From: Curtobacterium sp. MR_MD2014
GTDB lineage: Bacteria; Actinomycetota; Actinomycetes; Actinomycetales; Microbacteriaceae
Reading direction: 5' to 3'
Assembly (NCBI RefSeq): GCF_000772085.1
Contig: NZ_CP009755.1
Span: forward strand, 62,001 to 126,000
Length of the DNA stretch: 64,000 nt
Position 1 is the stretch's first letter, and every line of letters begins with the position of its first letter. Positions 42,660 to 50,128 of this stretch are shown piece after piece. The translations under genes were made by a program, and so were the position numbers. A model generated the notes under the pieces. The model did no database searches. It was not told the DNA's origin and was given only the letters and a program-made list of their open reading frames with translations.

Positions 42660-43445
42660 CTACTCCGCGCGGCGCGCGTGCCAGCGGCCAGCGGTCCGCT
42701 CGATGGCCAGCGGGAAGGCGAAGGCGTGCGACACCGCCTCGGACGTGACGACCTCGTCGGCCGGGCCCTGGGCCACCACGGCACCGTCGCGCAGCAGCAT
42801 CGCGTGCGAGGTCGACGCGGGCAGGTCCTCGAGGTGGTGGGTCACCATCACGCTGCCGAGGTCCGGCTGGCGCTGGCGCAGGGCGTCGACCGTCTCGAGC
42901 AGGTGCTCGCGCGCGGCGACGTCGAGTCCGGTGGCCGGCTCGTCGAGCAGCAGCAGGCGCGGTTCGCTCATCAATGCCCGGGCGATGAGGGTCCGCCCGC
43001 GTTCGCCCTGCGACAGCACCGGCCACCGGGCGTCGGCCCGTGCCGCGAGGCCGACGTCCGCGACGTGCCGTCGGGCGGTCTCGAGCTGGTCCGGCGTCGG
43101 CTCCCACCGCATCATGAGGTCCGTCGTGCCGGTCAGCCCGGTCAGGACGGTCTCGGTGACCGTCAGCGGCGACAGCATGCGGTGCCGCGGGTCGACGTGC
43201 CCGATGTGCTCGCGGAGCTCCCGCACGTCGACGCGGCCGAGCCGACGCCCGAGCAGCTCGACGGTGCCCGCGGTCGGGTGCCCGTTCGCACCGAGGACGG
43301 CGAGCAGGGTCGACTTGCCCGCGCCGTTCGGACCGAGCAGCGCCCAGTGCTCGCCGCTGCGGACGGTCAGGGCCACGTCGTGCAGCAGGTCCCGCCCGGA
43401 GCGGGTGACGCGGAGGGCTTCGGTTCTGAGCAGGACGTCGGTCAC
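42660..43445 (-). CDS. ABC transporter ATP-binding protein
   Basis: A 261-residue ATPase. Walker A is LLGPNGAGKSTLLAVLG (~34-50), the Q-loop is near EHIGHVDPRH, the signature is VLSQGERGRTLIARAL, Walker B is PRLLLLDEPATGLD, and the H-loop is VMVTHHLEDLP. The SQGER form and ModF-like layout resemble iron or molybdate-type ATPases, sometimes used as stand-alone proteins. No membrane partner is adjacent. The GTG at 43445 is 6 nt after CAGACT. The substrate is unknown. Confidence 0.85.
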   Translation of the reverse strand: MTDVLLRTEALRVTRSGRDLLHDVALTVRSGEHWALLGPNGAGKSTLLAVLGANGHPTAGTVELLGRRLGRVDVRELREHIGHVDPRHRMLSPLTVTETVLTGLTGTTDLMMRWEPTPDQLETARRHVADVGLAARADARWPVLSQGERGRTLIARALMSEPRLLLLDEPATGLDVAAREHLLETVDALRQRQPDLGSVMVTHHLEDLPASTSHAMLLRDGAVVAQGPADEVVTSEAVSHAFAFPLAIERTAGRWHARRAE

Positions 43446-43485
43446 CCGGCCAGTCTGCCCGGTCGGGTGCCCCGGCCAGCCCGTC

Positions 43486-44178
43486 TCAGGCGGTCGCGTC
43501 GGCGTCGGCGTGCGCGTTCGCGGCGCGGATCTCCGCCATGTGCTCGGCCATCGCGCGGGACATGCTGCGGATGACGGCACCGGCGGCCTCGCCGTCGCAG
43601 GCCTTCGCCGCCGCACGGAACGAGTCGAGCCCGTGCTTGACGTCCCAGAAGACGAACTCCGGCTGCCCGATGCGGACGAACTTCGCGCGGTTGACGATGC
43701 CCTCGGCGGTCTTGCCGAGCAGCTCGTTGCCCGAGTGCGCGACGAGGAACGCGATGAGCGCGTCGACGTCGTCGTTCAGGGCGCGGTCCTCGGCGTCGGC
43801 GTGCTTGCGGGCCTGGTCGAGGAGCTTGCCGAGCTGCTTCACGGCGGCGTCGTCGAGCTTCGGCACGGCCCAGCGGGCGGCGAGCTCGGCGAACCCGAAG
43901 AGCAGCTGGAACGCGTCGTCGTACTGCTCGCGGGTCGGGGACGCGACGCGCGTGTACCGGTTCGCCTCCATCTCGACGAGCCCGAAGTCGACGAGCTTCG
44001 CGATGGCCTCGCGGATCGGGGTCCGACTGACGCCGAGCCACGCGACGAGCTCGTCGTCGTTGAGGCGTTCACCGGCCTGCAGCGTGCCGTCCTGGATCGC
44101 GGCGAGCATCTTCTCGAGCACGACGTCCCGCAGGAGCTTCCGGGGGGACGACTCCACCGACGACTTGGGTACCGGCAT
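43486..44178 (-). CDS. GntR family transcriptional regulator
   Basis: A 230-residue regulator. The N-terminal winged helix has KLLRDVVLEKMLAAIQDGTLQAGERLNDDELVAWLGVSRTPIREAIAKLVDFGLVEMEANRYTRVA. The C-terminal all-helical FCD-like ligand domain ends EHMAEIRAANAHADADATA. It has a normal GAGG ribosome binding site. An inverted repeat TGCCAA-N14-TTGGCA lies upstream at 44210-44235. It is ~90 nt from the AcuI-like gene's stop, and its target or ligand is unknown. Confidence 0.85.
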   Translation of the reverse strand: MPVPKSSVESSPRKLLRDVVLEKMLAAIQDGTLQAGERLNDDELVAWLGVSRTPIREAIAKLVDFGLVEMEANRYTRVASPTREQYDDAFQLLFGFAELAARWAVPKLDDAAVKQLGKLLDQARKHADAEDRALNDDVDALIAFLVAHSGNELLGKTAEGIVNRAKFVRIGQPEFVFWDVKHGLDSFRAAAKACDGEAAGAVIRSMSRAMAEHMAEIRAANAHADADATA

Positions 44179-44209
44179 GGCTGCTCCTCACAGGTTCGGG
44201 TGTTCCGTG

Positions 44210-44235
44210 TGCCAAACCTAGCGTGTCAGTTGGCA
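44210..44235. promoter_or_regulatory. Inverted repeat upstream of the GntR gene
   Basis: TGCCAA at 44210-44215 and TTGGCA at 44230-44235 form a 6-bp inverted repeat with a 14-nt spacer, about 32 nt upstream of the GntR start (44178). This is a probable autoregulatory operator; the region also overlaps the AcuI-like gene's 3' side by ~30 nt distance. Confidence 0.45.
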
Positions 44236-44268
44236 AGCGTTCGGGAAATCACCTGAGAGGGAAAAGCA

Positions 44269-45246
44269 TCAGCGTCGCAGGTCGACCACCGTCCGGCCGT
44301 GCACCCGTCCGGCGACCACCTCGGCGCCGATCGCCACGGCGTGCTCGAGGTCGACCGTGCGGGTGACGTCGGCGAGCAGTGCCGGGTCGAGGTCGGTCGC
44401 GAGCCGCTCCCACGCCCGCTGTCGCAGGGGCAGGGGCGCCTCGACCGAGTTGATGCCGAGCAACGACACCGCGCGCAGGATGAACGGCATCACCGACGTC
44501 GGCAGCGCGGCGTCCTGCGCCAGGCCGCACGCCGTCACCGCGCCACCCCACTTCGTCGCGGCGAGCACGTTCGCGAGCGTGGCGCCGCCGACGCTGTCCA
44601 CGGCGCCGGCCCAGGTCGCGCGCTGCAGCGGCTTGCCGAGCTCAGCGATCGCCGCGCGGTCGACCACGTCCGACGCGCCGAGGGCACGGAGCGAGGCCTC
44701 GTTCGCCCGCCGCCCGGTCGAGGCGGTCACGCGGTACCCGCGGGCGGCGAGCAGGGCGATCGCCACCGTGCCGACGCCGCCGGACGCCCCCGTCACGAGG
44801 ACCGGCCCGTCCTCGGGGGAGACTGTCCGCTCGAGGGCGAGGACGGAGAGCATCGCGGTGAAGCCGGCGGTGCCGATCGCCGCCGCGAACGAGTCCTCGA
44901 CCGTGTCCGGCAGCACGACGAGGGACCCGCTGGGCACGATGGCGTGCTCCGCCCACCCGCCGTACCGCGTCTCGCCCAGGCCGGCGCCGTTGCACACCAC
45001 GCGGTCACCGATCGCGACGTCGTGGACCCCGGGGCCGAGCGCCGACACGGTGCCGACGACGTCGATGCCCGGGACCAGCGGGTCGATCCGGGCGACGCCG
45101 GGGTTGCCCGCCAGGGCGAGCCCGTCCTTGTAGTTCACGCTCGAGTACGTGACGTCGACGCACGCCTCGCCCTCGGTGGGGTCGGGGAGGTCGACCTGCG
45201 TGATCGCGGGTGGGGTGGAACGGGAGACGAGGACTGCGCGCGTCAT
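44269..45246 (-). CDS. Zinc-free MDR reductase, YhdH/AcuI (acrylyl-CoA reductase) type
   Basis: A 325-residue medium-chain dehydrogenase/reductase. It has the GroES-like start AVLVSRSTPPAITQVDLPDPTEGEACVDVTYSSVNYKDGLALAGNPGVARIDPLVPGIDVVGTV, typical of YhdH/AcuI, and the NADPH loop VTGASGGVGTVAIALLAARGYRV. The segments WAGAVDSVGGATLANVLAATKWGGAVTACGLAQDAALPTSVMPFILRAVSLLGINS are highly characteristic. No zinc ligands occur. It probably reduces acryloyl-CoA or a related enoyl/quinone. The ATG at 45246 is 7 nt after TAGCGT. Confidence 0.88.
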   Translation of the reverse strand: MTRAVLVSRSTPPAITQVDLPDPTEGEACVDVTYSSVNYKDGLALAGNPGVARIDPLVPGIDVVGTVSALGPGVHDVAIGDRVVCNGAGLGETRYGGWAEHAIVPSGSLVVLPDTVEDSFAAAIGTAGFTAMLSVLALERTVSPEDGPVLVTGASGGVGTVAIALLAARGYRVTASTGRRANEASLRALGASDVVDRAAIAELGKPLQRATWAGAVDSVGGATLANVLAATKWGGAVTACGLAQDAALPTSVMPFILRAVSLLGINSVEAPLPLRQRAWERLATDLDPALLADVTRTVDLEHAVAIGAEVVAGRVHGRTVVDLRR

Positions 45247-45320
45247 GGACCGGACGCTACCCCGTGCCTCCCGGCCCGATGCCCGTTCGTTCCCAGAACG
45301 GGTGCGGTACCTGGCGCAAC

Positions 45321-45378
45321 CGGGCGTACCTGGTGGCCCCGACCGACCAGGTACGCCCGTTCCGACCAGGTACGCCCG
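45321..45378. repeat. Three copies of a 14-bp element, one inverted
   Basis: CGGGCGTACCTGGT at 45321-45334 is the reverse complement of ACCAGGTACGCCCG at 45346-45359, which recurs directly at 45365-45378 (period 19). The 204-nt gap between the AcuI-like start (45246) and the pfkA stop (45451) otherwise appears non-coding; a palindromic GCGCCGGC-rich stretch follows near 45390-45450. Its role is unknown: it could be a small RNA, an array of regulator sites, or a pfkA terminator. Confidence 0.55.
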
Positions 45379-45450
45379 GATCGACGCGGCGCGCCGGCAG
45401 CCAGTCCCCGGCCCCGGCCCCGGCGCGCACGCCGCGCCGCGCCGCGCCGC

Positions 45451-46479
45451 TCAGCCGAACATGATGGCGGCCTCGTCGTACCGCGCCTGCGGGACCGTCT
45501 TGAGCTCGCCCAGGGCGTCCTCGAACGACACGTGCACGATCTCCGTGCCCTGGAGCGCGACCATCCGGCCCCACCGCCCCTCGACCACGGAGTCGATCGC
45601 CGCGAGCCCGAGCCGTGTCGACAGCACCCGGTCGTACGCGGTCGGGGTCCCACCGCGCTGGATGTGCCCGAGCGTCGTGGCGCGGGTCTCGATCCCCGTC
45701 ATCTCCTCGATCATCGGCGCGAGCCGCTCGCCGATCCCGCCCAGCCGCGGCCGCCCGAACGCGTCGAGGCCGCGCTCCGTGTGCGCGTTGTCCTCGTGGT
45801 CCGGCACGAAGCCCTCGGCGACGACCACGAGCGGCGCCCGTCCCCGGTCGTAGGCGGCACGCACCCACGCAGCGATCTGCTCCATGCTCGTCTTCTGCTC
45901 GGGGATGAGGATCGCGTGCGCGCCCGCTGCCATGCCGGAGTGCAGCGCGATCCAGCCCACGTGCCGGCCCATGACCTCGGCGACCATGCAGCGCGAGTGG
46001 GACTCGCCCGTGGTGCGGAGGCGGTCCATGGCCTCGGTCGCGATGGCGACGGCGGTGTCGAAGCCGAACGTGTAGTCGGTGGCACCGAGGTCGTTGTCGA
46101 CGGTCTTCGGGACGCCGACGATCCGCAGGCCGGCGTCGGTGAGGCGCTTCGCCGCGGCCAGGGTGCCCTCGCCGCCGATCGCCACGATGGCGTCGATGCC
46201 GTGCCGTCCGAGGGTCTTCGTGATGTTCTCGACGCCGCCGTTCGGCCCCTCGAAGGGGTTCGTGCGGCTGGTTCCGAGGATCGTGCCGCCCTGCTTGGCG
46301 ATGCCCTGGATGTCCTTGCGACCGAGGGGCACGATGTCCCCGTCGACGACGCCCCGCCAGCCGTCGCGGAACCCGACGAACTCGTGGCCGTGGATCGCGA
46401 TGCCCTTGAGCACGATGGCGCGGATGACCGCGTTGAGGCCGGGGCAGTCGCCTCCGGAGGTGAGGATGCCGATGCGCAC
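45451..46479 (-). CDS. pfkA: 6-phosphofructokinase
   Basis: A 342-residue glycolytic kinase. GILTSGGDCPGLNAVIRAIV is the nucleotide loop, and IDAIVAIGGEGTLAAAKRL (with GEGT in place of GGDDT) points to ATP rather than PPi use. VPKTVDNDL, MVAEVMGRHVGWIALHSG, PEGF-like VVVAEGFVPD and LGHIQRGGTPTAYDR are all present. The PKTVDND lysine is the group-III (PPi-PFK-related) feature, so the phosphoryl donor is probable but not certain. The GTG at 46479 has TTGGAG upstream. It stands alone. Confidence 0.92.
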   Translation of the reverse strand: MRIGILTSGGDCPGLNAVIRAIVLKGIAIHGHEFVGFRDGWRGVVDGDIVPLGRKDIQGIAKQGGTILGTSRTNPFEGPNGGVENITKTLGRHGIDAIVAIGGEGTLAAAKRLTDAGLRIVGVPKTVDNDLGATDYTFGFDTAVAIATEAMDRLRTTGESHSRCMVAEVMGRHVGWIALHSGMAAGAHAILIPEQKTSMEQIAAWVRAAYDRGRAPLVVVAEGFVPDHEDNAHTERGLDAFGRPRLGGIGERLAPMIEEMTGIETRATTLGHIQRGGTPTAYDRVLSTRLGLAAIDSVVEGRWGRMVALQGTEIVHVSFEDALGELKTVPQARYDEAAIMFG

Positions 46480-46553
46480 GGAGACTCCAACGTCGTCGGG
46501 TTGCGGGGACCTCCCCATCATGTCTGACGGTGGTGTGGCATTACCATCCCCGT

Positions 46554-47573
46554 GTGTCCCTGCCGTCCTCCGTCGCCTCCGGTCCGTCCGGAGCGCCCGG
46601 TCGGCGGCCGGGTGGGTCCGGCCGGGGCGTCGGGTCCGGCCAGACCTCCGCTGCGGCCGTCCGGGTCGACACCGTGTACCGGCCTGGAGGCGCGGTGGAC
46701 GTCCGCGCGACCCTCCGGCCCCTGCAGCGCGGTTCCGGTGACCCCGCCTTCCAGGTGGTCGGGTCCGACACGTGGCTCGCGCTGCGCACGCCGGCGGGGA
46801 CTGCCTCGGTGCTCGTGCGCCGTGCGGGCAGCGATGCCGTCGCGGTCTCCGCGTGGGGTGCCGGTGCCGCCTGGGCGGTCGAGCACGCACCGGACCTGCT
46901 CGGGCGCGGGGACGACTGGTCCGACCTCGACGTCAGCGCGCACGCCTTCCTGGCCGAGGCGCGACACCGTCAGCCGGGGTTACGGCTGCTCCGGACGAAC
47001 ACCGTCGTGGCGATGCTGGTGCCGGCGATCATGGAGCAGAAGGTGACCTCGCGACAGGCCTGGCGCGCGTGGCGGTACCTGCTCCGGCGCTTCGGCGAGC
47101 CGGCACCCGGTCCGGCGCCCGCGGAGATGTTCGTCCCGCCGGCCCCCGAGCAGTGGGCGCGGATCCCGAGCTGGGAGTGGCACAGGGCGGGCATCGAGCC
47201 CGGTCGCTCGGCGACGGTGATGCGGGCGGTCAAGGTCGCGCCCGCGCTCGAGCGGACGCTGGGGCTCGGTCGTGGTGGCGCGGTCGTGTCGCAGCGGCTG
47301 CAGTCGGTCCCGGGCATCGGGCAGTGGACCGCTGCCGAGACGGCGCAGCGGGCGCACGGGGACCCGGACTCGCCGAGCGTGGGCGACTACCACGTGCCGG
47401 CCCTCGTCGGGTGGGCACTGACGGGCGGCCCCGTCGACGACGACGGGATGCTCGAGCTCCTCGAGCCCTGGCGCGGGCACCGCGAGCGCATCGTGCGACT
47501 GATCGGGGGCTCGGGCTTCCGGAAGCCGACGTTCGGCCCGCGGATGACGATCCAGGACCACCGCTGGCACTGA
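46554..47573 (+). CDS. DNA-3-methyladenine glycosylase II-like (AlkA/HhH-GPD)
   Basis: A 339-residue base-excision glycosylase homolog. A variable N-terminal Gly/Ser-rich head precedes the AlkA-like beta domain. The helical core contains LLRTNTVVAMLVPAIMEQKVTSRQAWRAWRYLLRRFG and the helix-hairpin-helix LQSVPGIGQWTAAETAQRAHGDPDSPSVGDYHVPALVGWAL, with the catalytic aspartate in VGDYHVP. It should remove alkylated bases. The GTG at 46554 is used: TACCAT (46542-46547) ends 6 nt before it. The pfkA promoter lies on the opposite strand just 75 nt away. Confidence 0.85.
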   Translation: MSLPSSVASGPSGAPGRRPGGSGRGVGSGQTSAAAVRVDTVYRPGGAVDVRATLRPLQRGSGDPAFQVVGSDTWLALRTPAGTASVLVRRAGSDAVAVSAWGAGAAWAVEHAPDLLGRGDDWSDLDVSAHAFLAEARHRQPGLRLLRTNTVVAMLVPAIMEQKVTSRQAWRAWRYLLRRFGEPAPGPAPAEMFVPPAPEQWARIPSWEWHRAGIEPGRSATVMRAVKVAPALERTLGLGRGGAVVSQRLQSVPGIGQWTAAETAQRAHGDPDSPSVGDYHVPALVGWALTGGPVDDDGMLELLEPWRGHRERIVRLIGGSGFRKPTFGPRMTIQDHRWH

Positions 47574-47610
47574 GCCCGGACAGGACCGGAGCTGCGACGT
47601 AGGCTCCTTG

Positions 47611-47625
47611 TGAGAACCGATCTCA
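47611..47625. promoter_or_regulatory. Zur-like palindrome
   Basis: TGAGAACCGATCTCA is a 5-5-5 inverted repeat (TGAGA-ACCGA-TCTCA) that fits the TGANAA-type actinobacterial Zur box pattern. It lies between the TAGGCT -10-like hexamer (47600-47605) and the ribosome binding site of the His-rich peptide gene, where a repressor would block transcription. Zur binding is inferred; no zur gene is in the window. Confidence 0.5.
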
Positions 47626-47638
47626 CGAAGGAGGAACC

Positions 47639-47827
47639 ATGTCGGACCCGAACACCACCCCCGCCGCCGAGGCCGAGGAGCACCGCGTCGCCGAGCACGA
47701 CGTCGCCGACCACGACCACGAGCAGGACGGCGGCGAGCACGAGACCGTCGAGCACGGCGACCACGTCGACTTCGTGCACGACGGCCACCGGCACGCCCGT
47801 CACGAGGACCACTACGACGAGCACTGA
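47639..47827 (+). CDS. His/Asp-rich small protein
   Basis: A 62-residue protein with 13 histidines plus many Asp and Glu. Its C-terminal half HGDHVDFVHDGHRHARHEDHYDEH is a dense metal-binding pattern shared by small proteins often labelled zinc transporter-related. There is no membrane helix. GAAGGAGG precedes the ATG. With the Zur-like palindrome immediately upstream, a zinc buffer or zinc-stress peptide is the best reading. It is followed by a hairpin terminator. Confidence 0.7.
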   Translation: MSDPNTTPAAEAEEHRVAEHDVADHDHEQDGGEHETVEHGDHVDFVHDGHRHARHEDHYDEH

Positions 47828-47849
47828 GCGGCACTGACGTGACCGGCGG

Positions 47850-47893
47850 CGGCCGGGAGGGGTGTGGCGGAGCCGCCACGTGCCTCCCGGCCG
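47850..47893. terminator. Hairpin with GGGAGG arms between convergent genes
   Basis: Outer stem CGGCCGGGAGG (47850-47860) pairs with CCTCCCGGCCG (47883-47893), 11 bp. An internal GGT/GTG bulge follows, then an inner 7-bp stem GTGGCGG/CCGCCAC (47864-47870 with 47873-47879). No U-run follows. It separates the His-rich peptide gene (ends 47827) from the leftward epimerase gene (ends 47912) and can serve both. The same arm order is seen in the hairpin at 19391-19434. Confidence 0.7.
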
Positions 47894-47911
47894 TCGTCCG
47901 CGCAGCGGCGC

Positions 47912-48769
47912 CTACGGGTGCCGGGTGCCCTCGCCGGCGAACACGGCCCGGTAGCCCTCGCGGAACGTCGGGTACCGCGGCTCCCAGCCGGTCGAGCGCA
48001 GCAGGGCGTTCGCGAGCCGCTTGTCGCCGCCAGCCTGCCGCCCCTCGGGCTCGGCGCTCGGCAGCTGCTCGACGCCGAGTTCGCACGCCAGGAACGTCAG
48101 GACGTCGTCGAGTCGGACCGGTTCGTCGTCGGTACCGAGGTACGTCGGTGCGGGGTCGTCCACCCCCGCCAGGTGGACGAGTGCCGCGGCGGCGTCGTCC
48201 CGGTGGATGCGGTTCGTGTGGGGCGACGTGCCGGACGACAGCCGGGCCTGCCCGGACCGCACCTGGTCGATCAGTCGCTCGCGGCCGGGTCCGTAGATGC
48301 CCGAGAGCCGGACGAGCACGGCCTCGGGTGCCCGCTCCCGCAGCAGCGCCTCGGCCTCGAGCAGGACGCCGGCGGTCGGGGTGCTCGCTCGCGCCGGGGT
48401 CTCCTCGGTCACCTCGCTGCCGTCGTCGACGTCGTACACCGCGGTCGAGGACACGACGAGCAGCCGGGGTGAGGCGCCGGACGCGTCGATGCCGTCGAGC
48501 ACGTTGCGCAGGCCGTCGACGTAGGTCGCGCGGTACTCGTCCACGGCACGGGAGCCGGCGGCGAAGGCGACGACGACCACGCCCGTCTCCGGAGCGATCG
48601 TCGGGACCTCGTGTCGGAGGTCGACGCTGCGGCCGGTGATCGGCGCGGGGATGCGCTCGGCGCGACGGCGGAGCCCGGTGACCGGGTGGCCGAGCGCTGC
48701 GAAGCGCAGGCCGGCCTCGGTACCGAGGTCGCCGCAGCCGGCGATGACGACGGGGGAGCGGTGCTGCAT
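47912..48769 (-). CDS. NAD(P)-dependent epimerase/dehydratase family protein (YeeZ-like)
   Basis: A 285-residue Rossmann protein. The nucleotide loop is PVVIAGCGDLGTEAGLRFAALGHPVTGLRR. An extended-SDR VSSTAVYD takes the catalytic SSTxxY position, and RLSGIYGPGRERLIDQV follows. The whole matches the sugar-nucleotide-epimerase-like YeeZ group, whose substrate is unknown. It has no lipid or signal segment. The ATG at 48769 lies 6 nt after CAAGCT. It converges with the His-rich peptide gene and overlaps nothing. Confidence 0.82.
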   Translation of the reverse strand: MQHRSPVVIAGCGDLGTEAGLRFAALGHPVTGLRRRAERIPAPITGRSVDLRHEVPTIAPETGVVVVAFAAGSRAVDEYRATYVDGLRNVLDGIDASGASPRLLVVSSTAVYDVDDGSEVTEETPARASTPTAGVLLEAEALLRERAPEAVLVRLSGIYGPGRERLIDQVRSGQARLSSGTSPHTNRIHRDDAAAALVHLAGVDDPAPTYLGTDDEPVRLDDVLTFLACELGVEQLPSAEPEGRQAGGDKRLANALLRSTGWEPRYPTFREGYRAVFAGEGTRHP

Positions 48770-48831
48770 GCCCTGAGCTTGTCAGGTGCGCGTCGGAGCG
48801 GCCCGAGCGCGAGGGCCCGGGCTGTCGGTCG

Positions 48832-49017
48832 TCAGACCTGCTCGTTGTCCGGCGACTCGGGCTCGCCGCCCGAGTCGACGTCGCTGTCCTGCTGGGGGTC
48901 CTCGGTCGCGTTGCCGGTGGACGAACCGTCGGGCAGGTCCTCGGTGCGCTGGAACTCGCTCTCGGGGGCGTCCGTGGAACCGTCGGTCGGGCTGTTCTCG
49001 TGCTGCTGGTCGCTCAT
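48832..49017 (-). CDS. Small acidic hypothetical protein
   Basis: A 61-residue, highly acidic, Ser/Asp/Gln-rich protein starting SDQQHENSPTDGS. No domain or membrane helix was seen. The ATG at 49017 is 7 nt after TAGCGT (minus strand, 49025-49030), the leaderless pattern used by other genes here; this is the main evidence that it is a gene. Confidence 0.5.
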   Translation of the reverse strand: MSDQQHENSPTDGSTDAPESEFQRTEDLPDGSSTGNATEDPQQDSDVDSGGEPESPDNEQV

Positions 49018-49321
49018 GGGGGGCACGCTACGCGGGAGCGCCTCCACCGCTGTCCGGGCAGGAGTGTCCCCCGGGGGGCGACTCGGGCGCGGTGCTCATG
49101 CGACCCGTACGGGCGCTGCGTCCCCCGGGTTTGTAACGGAGAGATAACGACTCAGAACTCGTCCAAACCCTTCGGCGGAGGGTCCCGAATCACCTGCATC
49201 AACCGGGAAACACCCGGAGCGCTCACCAGCCGCAGGTAGCTGGTTCTCCACCCCTTTCCGGGGTGTGTTCGGCGCACACACACTGTCCGCGCCGAGCGCG
49301 ACGACGAAAGGAACGCATCTC
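49018..49321 (+). other. Structured untranslated leader of the secreted protein gene
   Basis: Apart from the promoter of the leftward small gene at its left edge, this 304-nt gap precedes the secreted-protein ATG (49322). From about 49138 it can fold into several stems: CCGGG-AAACA-CCCGG (near 49202-49218), ACCAGC-N8-GCTGGT (near 49227-49246), ACCCC-N5-GGGGT (near 49251-49265) and GGCGC-N13-GCGCC (near 49270-49293). TTTGTAACGGAGAGATAACG upstream could hold the promoter. A riboswitch is possible, but no family pattern was convincingly matched. Confidence 0.45.
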
Positions 49322-50008
49322 ATGCGCAAGTCCCTCAAGACCTCGATCACCCTCGCCACCACCGGCGCCCTCGTCCTCGGTGGTGCCGCGTTCGGCATCA
49401 GCTCGGCGAACGCCGCGACCCCGAACGTGCAGACGGTCTCGTCCTCGTCCGAGGCCTCGAAGATCCCCGCCCCGGTCGCATCCGTGCCGGACGTCCTCGG
49501 CGGCGACACCTCCGTCGCGCTCGACAGCAGCTTCACCGACGCGCTGACCTCGCTGGGTCTGACCCCGGGCGTCTCGGGCGACGCGAAGCTCGAGGACGGC
49601 GCCGTGTCGTTCCCGATCACCGCCGGCTCGGTCACCTACTGGAGCCCGGACGGCAACTACCGCCCCTACGTGCAGGGCCTGCTGAACCACAACGGTTCGG
49701 GTCTGACCCTCAAGGCCGGCGACACCACGGTCACGCTCGAGAACTTCGTCGTGAACCCGGGCTCGTCCAAGCTCTACGGTGACGTCCTCGTCAACGGCGA
49801 GGTCGCCGCGTCGAACGCCTACCTGTTCGAGCTCTGGGGTGGTTCGCTCAAGCCGCTGCAGCTCGAGGGTGACAACGCGGTCCTGACCGGCACCACCGTC
49901 CACATCTCCGAGGACGCTGCTGGCCTGCTGAACAAGACCTTCAGCACCGACGCCGTCAAGCGCGGCATGCTCGTCGGCACCGCCACGATCACCGCGCAGA
50001 TCAAGTAA
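49322..50008 (+). CDS. Secreted beta-rich protein of unknown function
   Basis: A 228-residue protein with a clear Sec signal peptide (KSLKTSITLATTGALVLGGAAFGISSANA, cleavage after ANA). The mature part is rich in Gly, Ser, Thr, Val and Asp with alternating hydrophobics (VALDSSFTDALTSLGLTPG, LTLKAGDTTVTLENFVVNPGSSKLYGDVLVNGE), suggesting a beta-sandwich similar in style to HtaA-type exported domains. No cysteines or catalytic motifs were seen. It has a GAAAGGA ribosome binding site and a hairpin terminator just after its stop. Confidence 0.65.
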   Translation: MRKSLKTSITLATTGALVLGGAAFGISSANAATPNVQTVSSSSEASKIPAPVASVPDVLGGDTSVALDSSFTDALTSLGLTPGVSGDAKLEDGAVSFPITAGSVTYWSPDGNYRPYVQGLLNHNGSGLTLKAGDTTVTLENFVVNPGSSKLYGDVLVNGEVAASNAYLFELWGGSLKPLQLEGDNAVLTGTTVHISEDAAGLLNKTFSTDAVKRGMLVGTATITAQIK

Positions 50009-50046
50009 CGACCCGCGGCACACCCGCCGCACCGGCACCACCACGA

Positions 50047-50082
50047 GAAGGCGCCGCTCCCGACCACGGGAGCGGCGCCTTC
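50047..50082 (+). terminator. Strong stem-loop terminator
   Basis: A 16-bp perfect stem (50047-50062 and 50067-50082, arm GAAGGCGCCGCTCCCG) with a 4-nt loop ACCA starts 39 nt after the secreted-protein stop. There is no U-run, as is common in this window. It separates that gene from the YceI/sigma operon. Confidence 0.8.
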
Positions 50083-50128
50083 GGCACGTCCGGGTGAACG
50101 ATCCGGCTGGCTGTCTCGTCGTCAGGGC

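Noticed and set aside
49236..49252. 23S rRNA-like string TAGCTGGTTCTCC in the secreted-protein leader
   Set aside because: Only ~13 nt match and no neighbouring rRNA sequence is present; it is part of a local stem.
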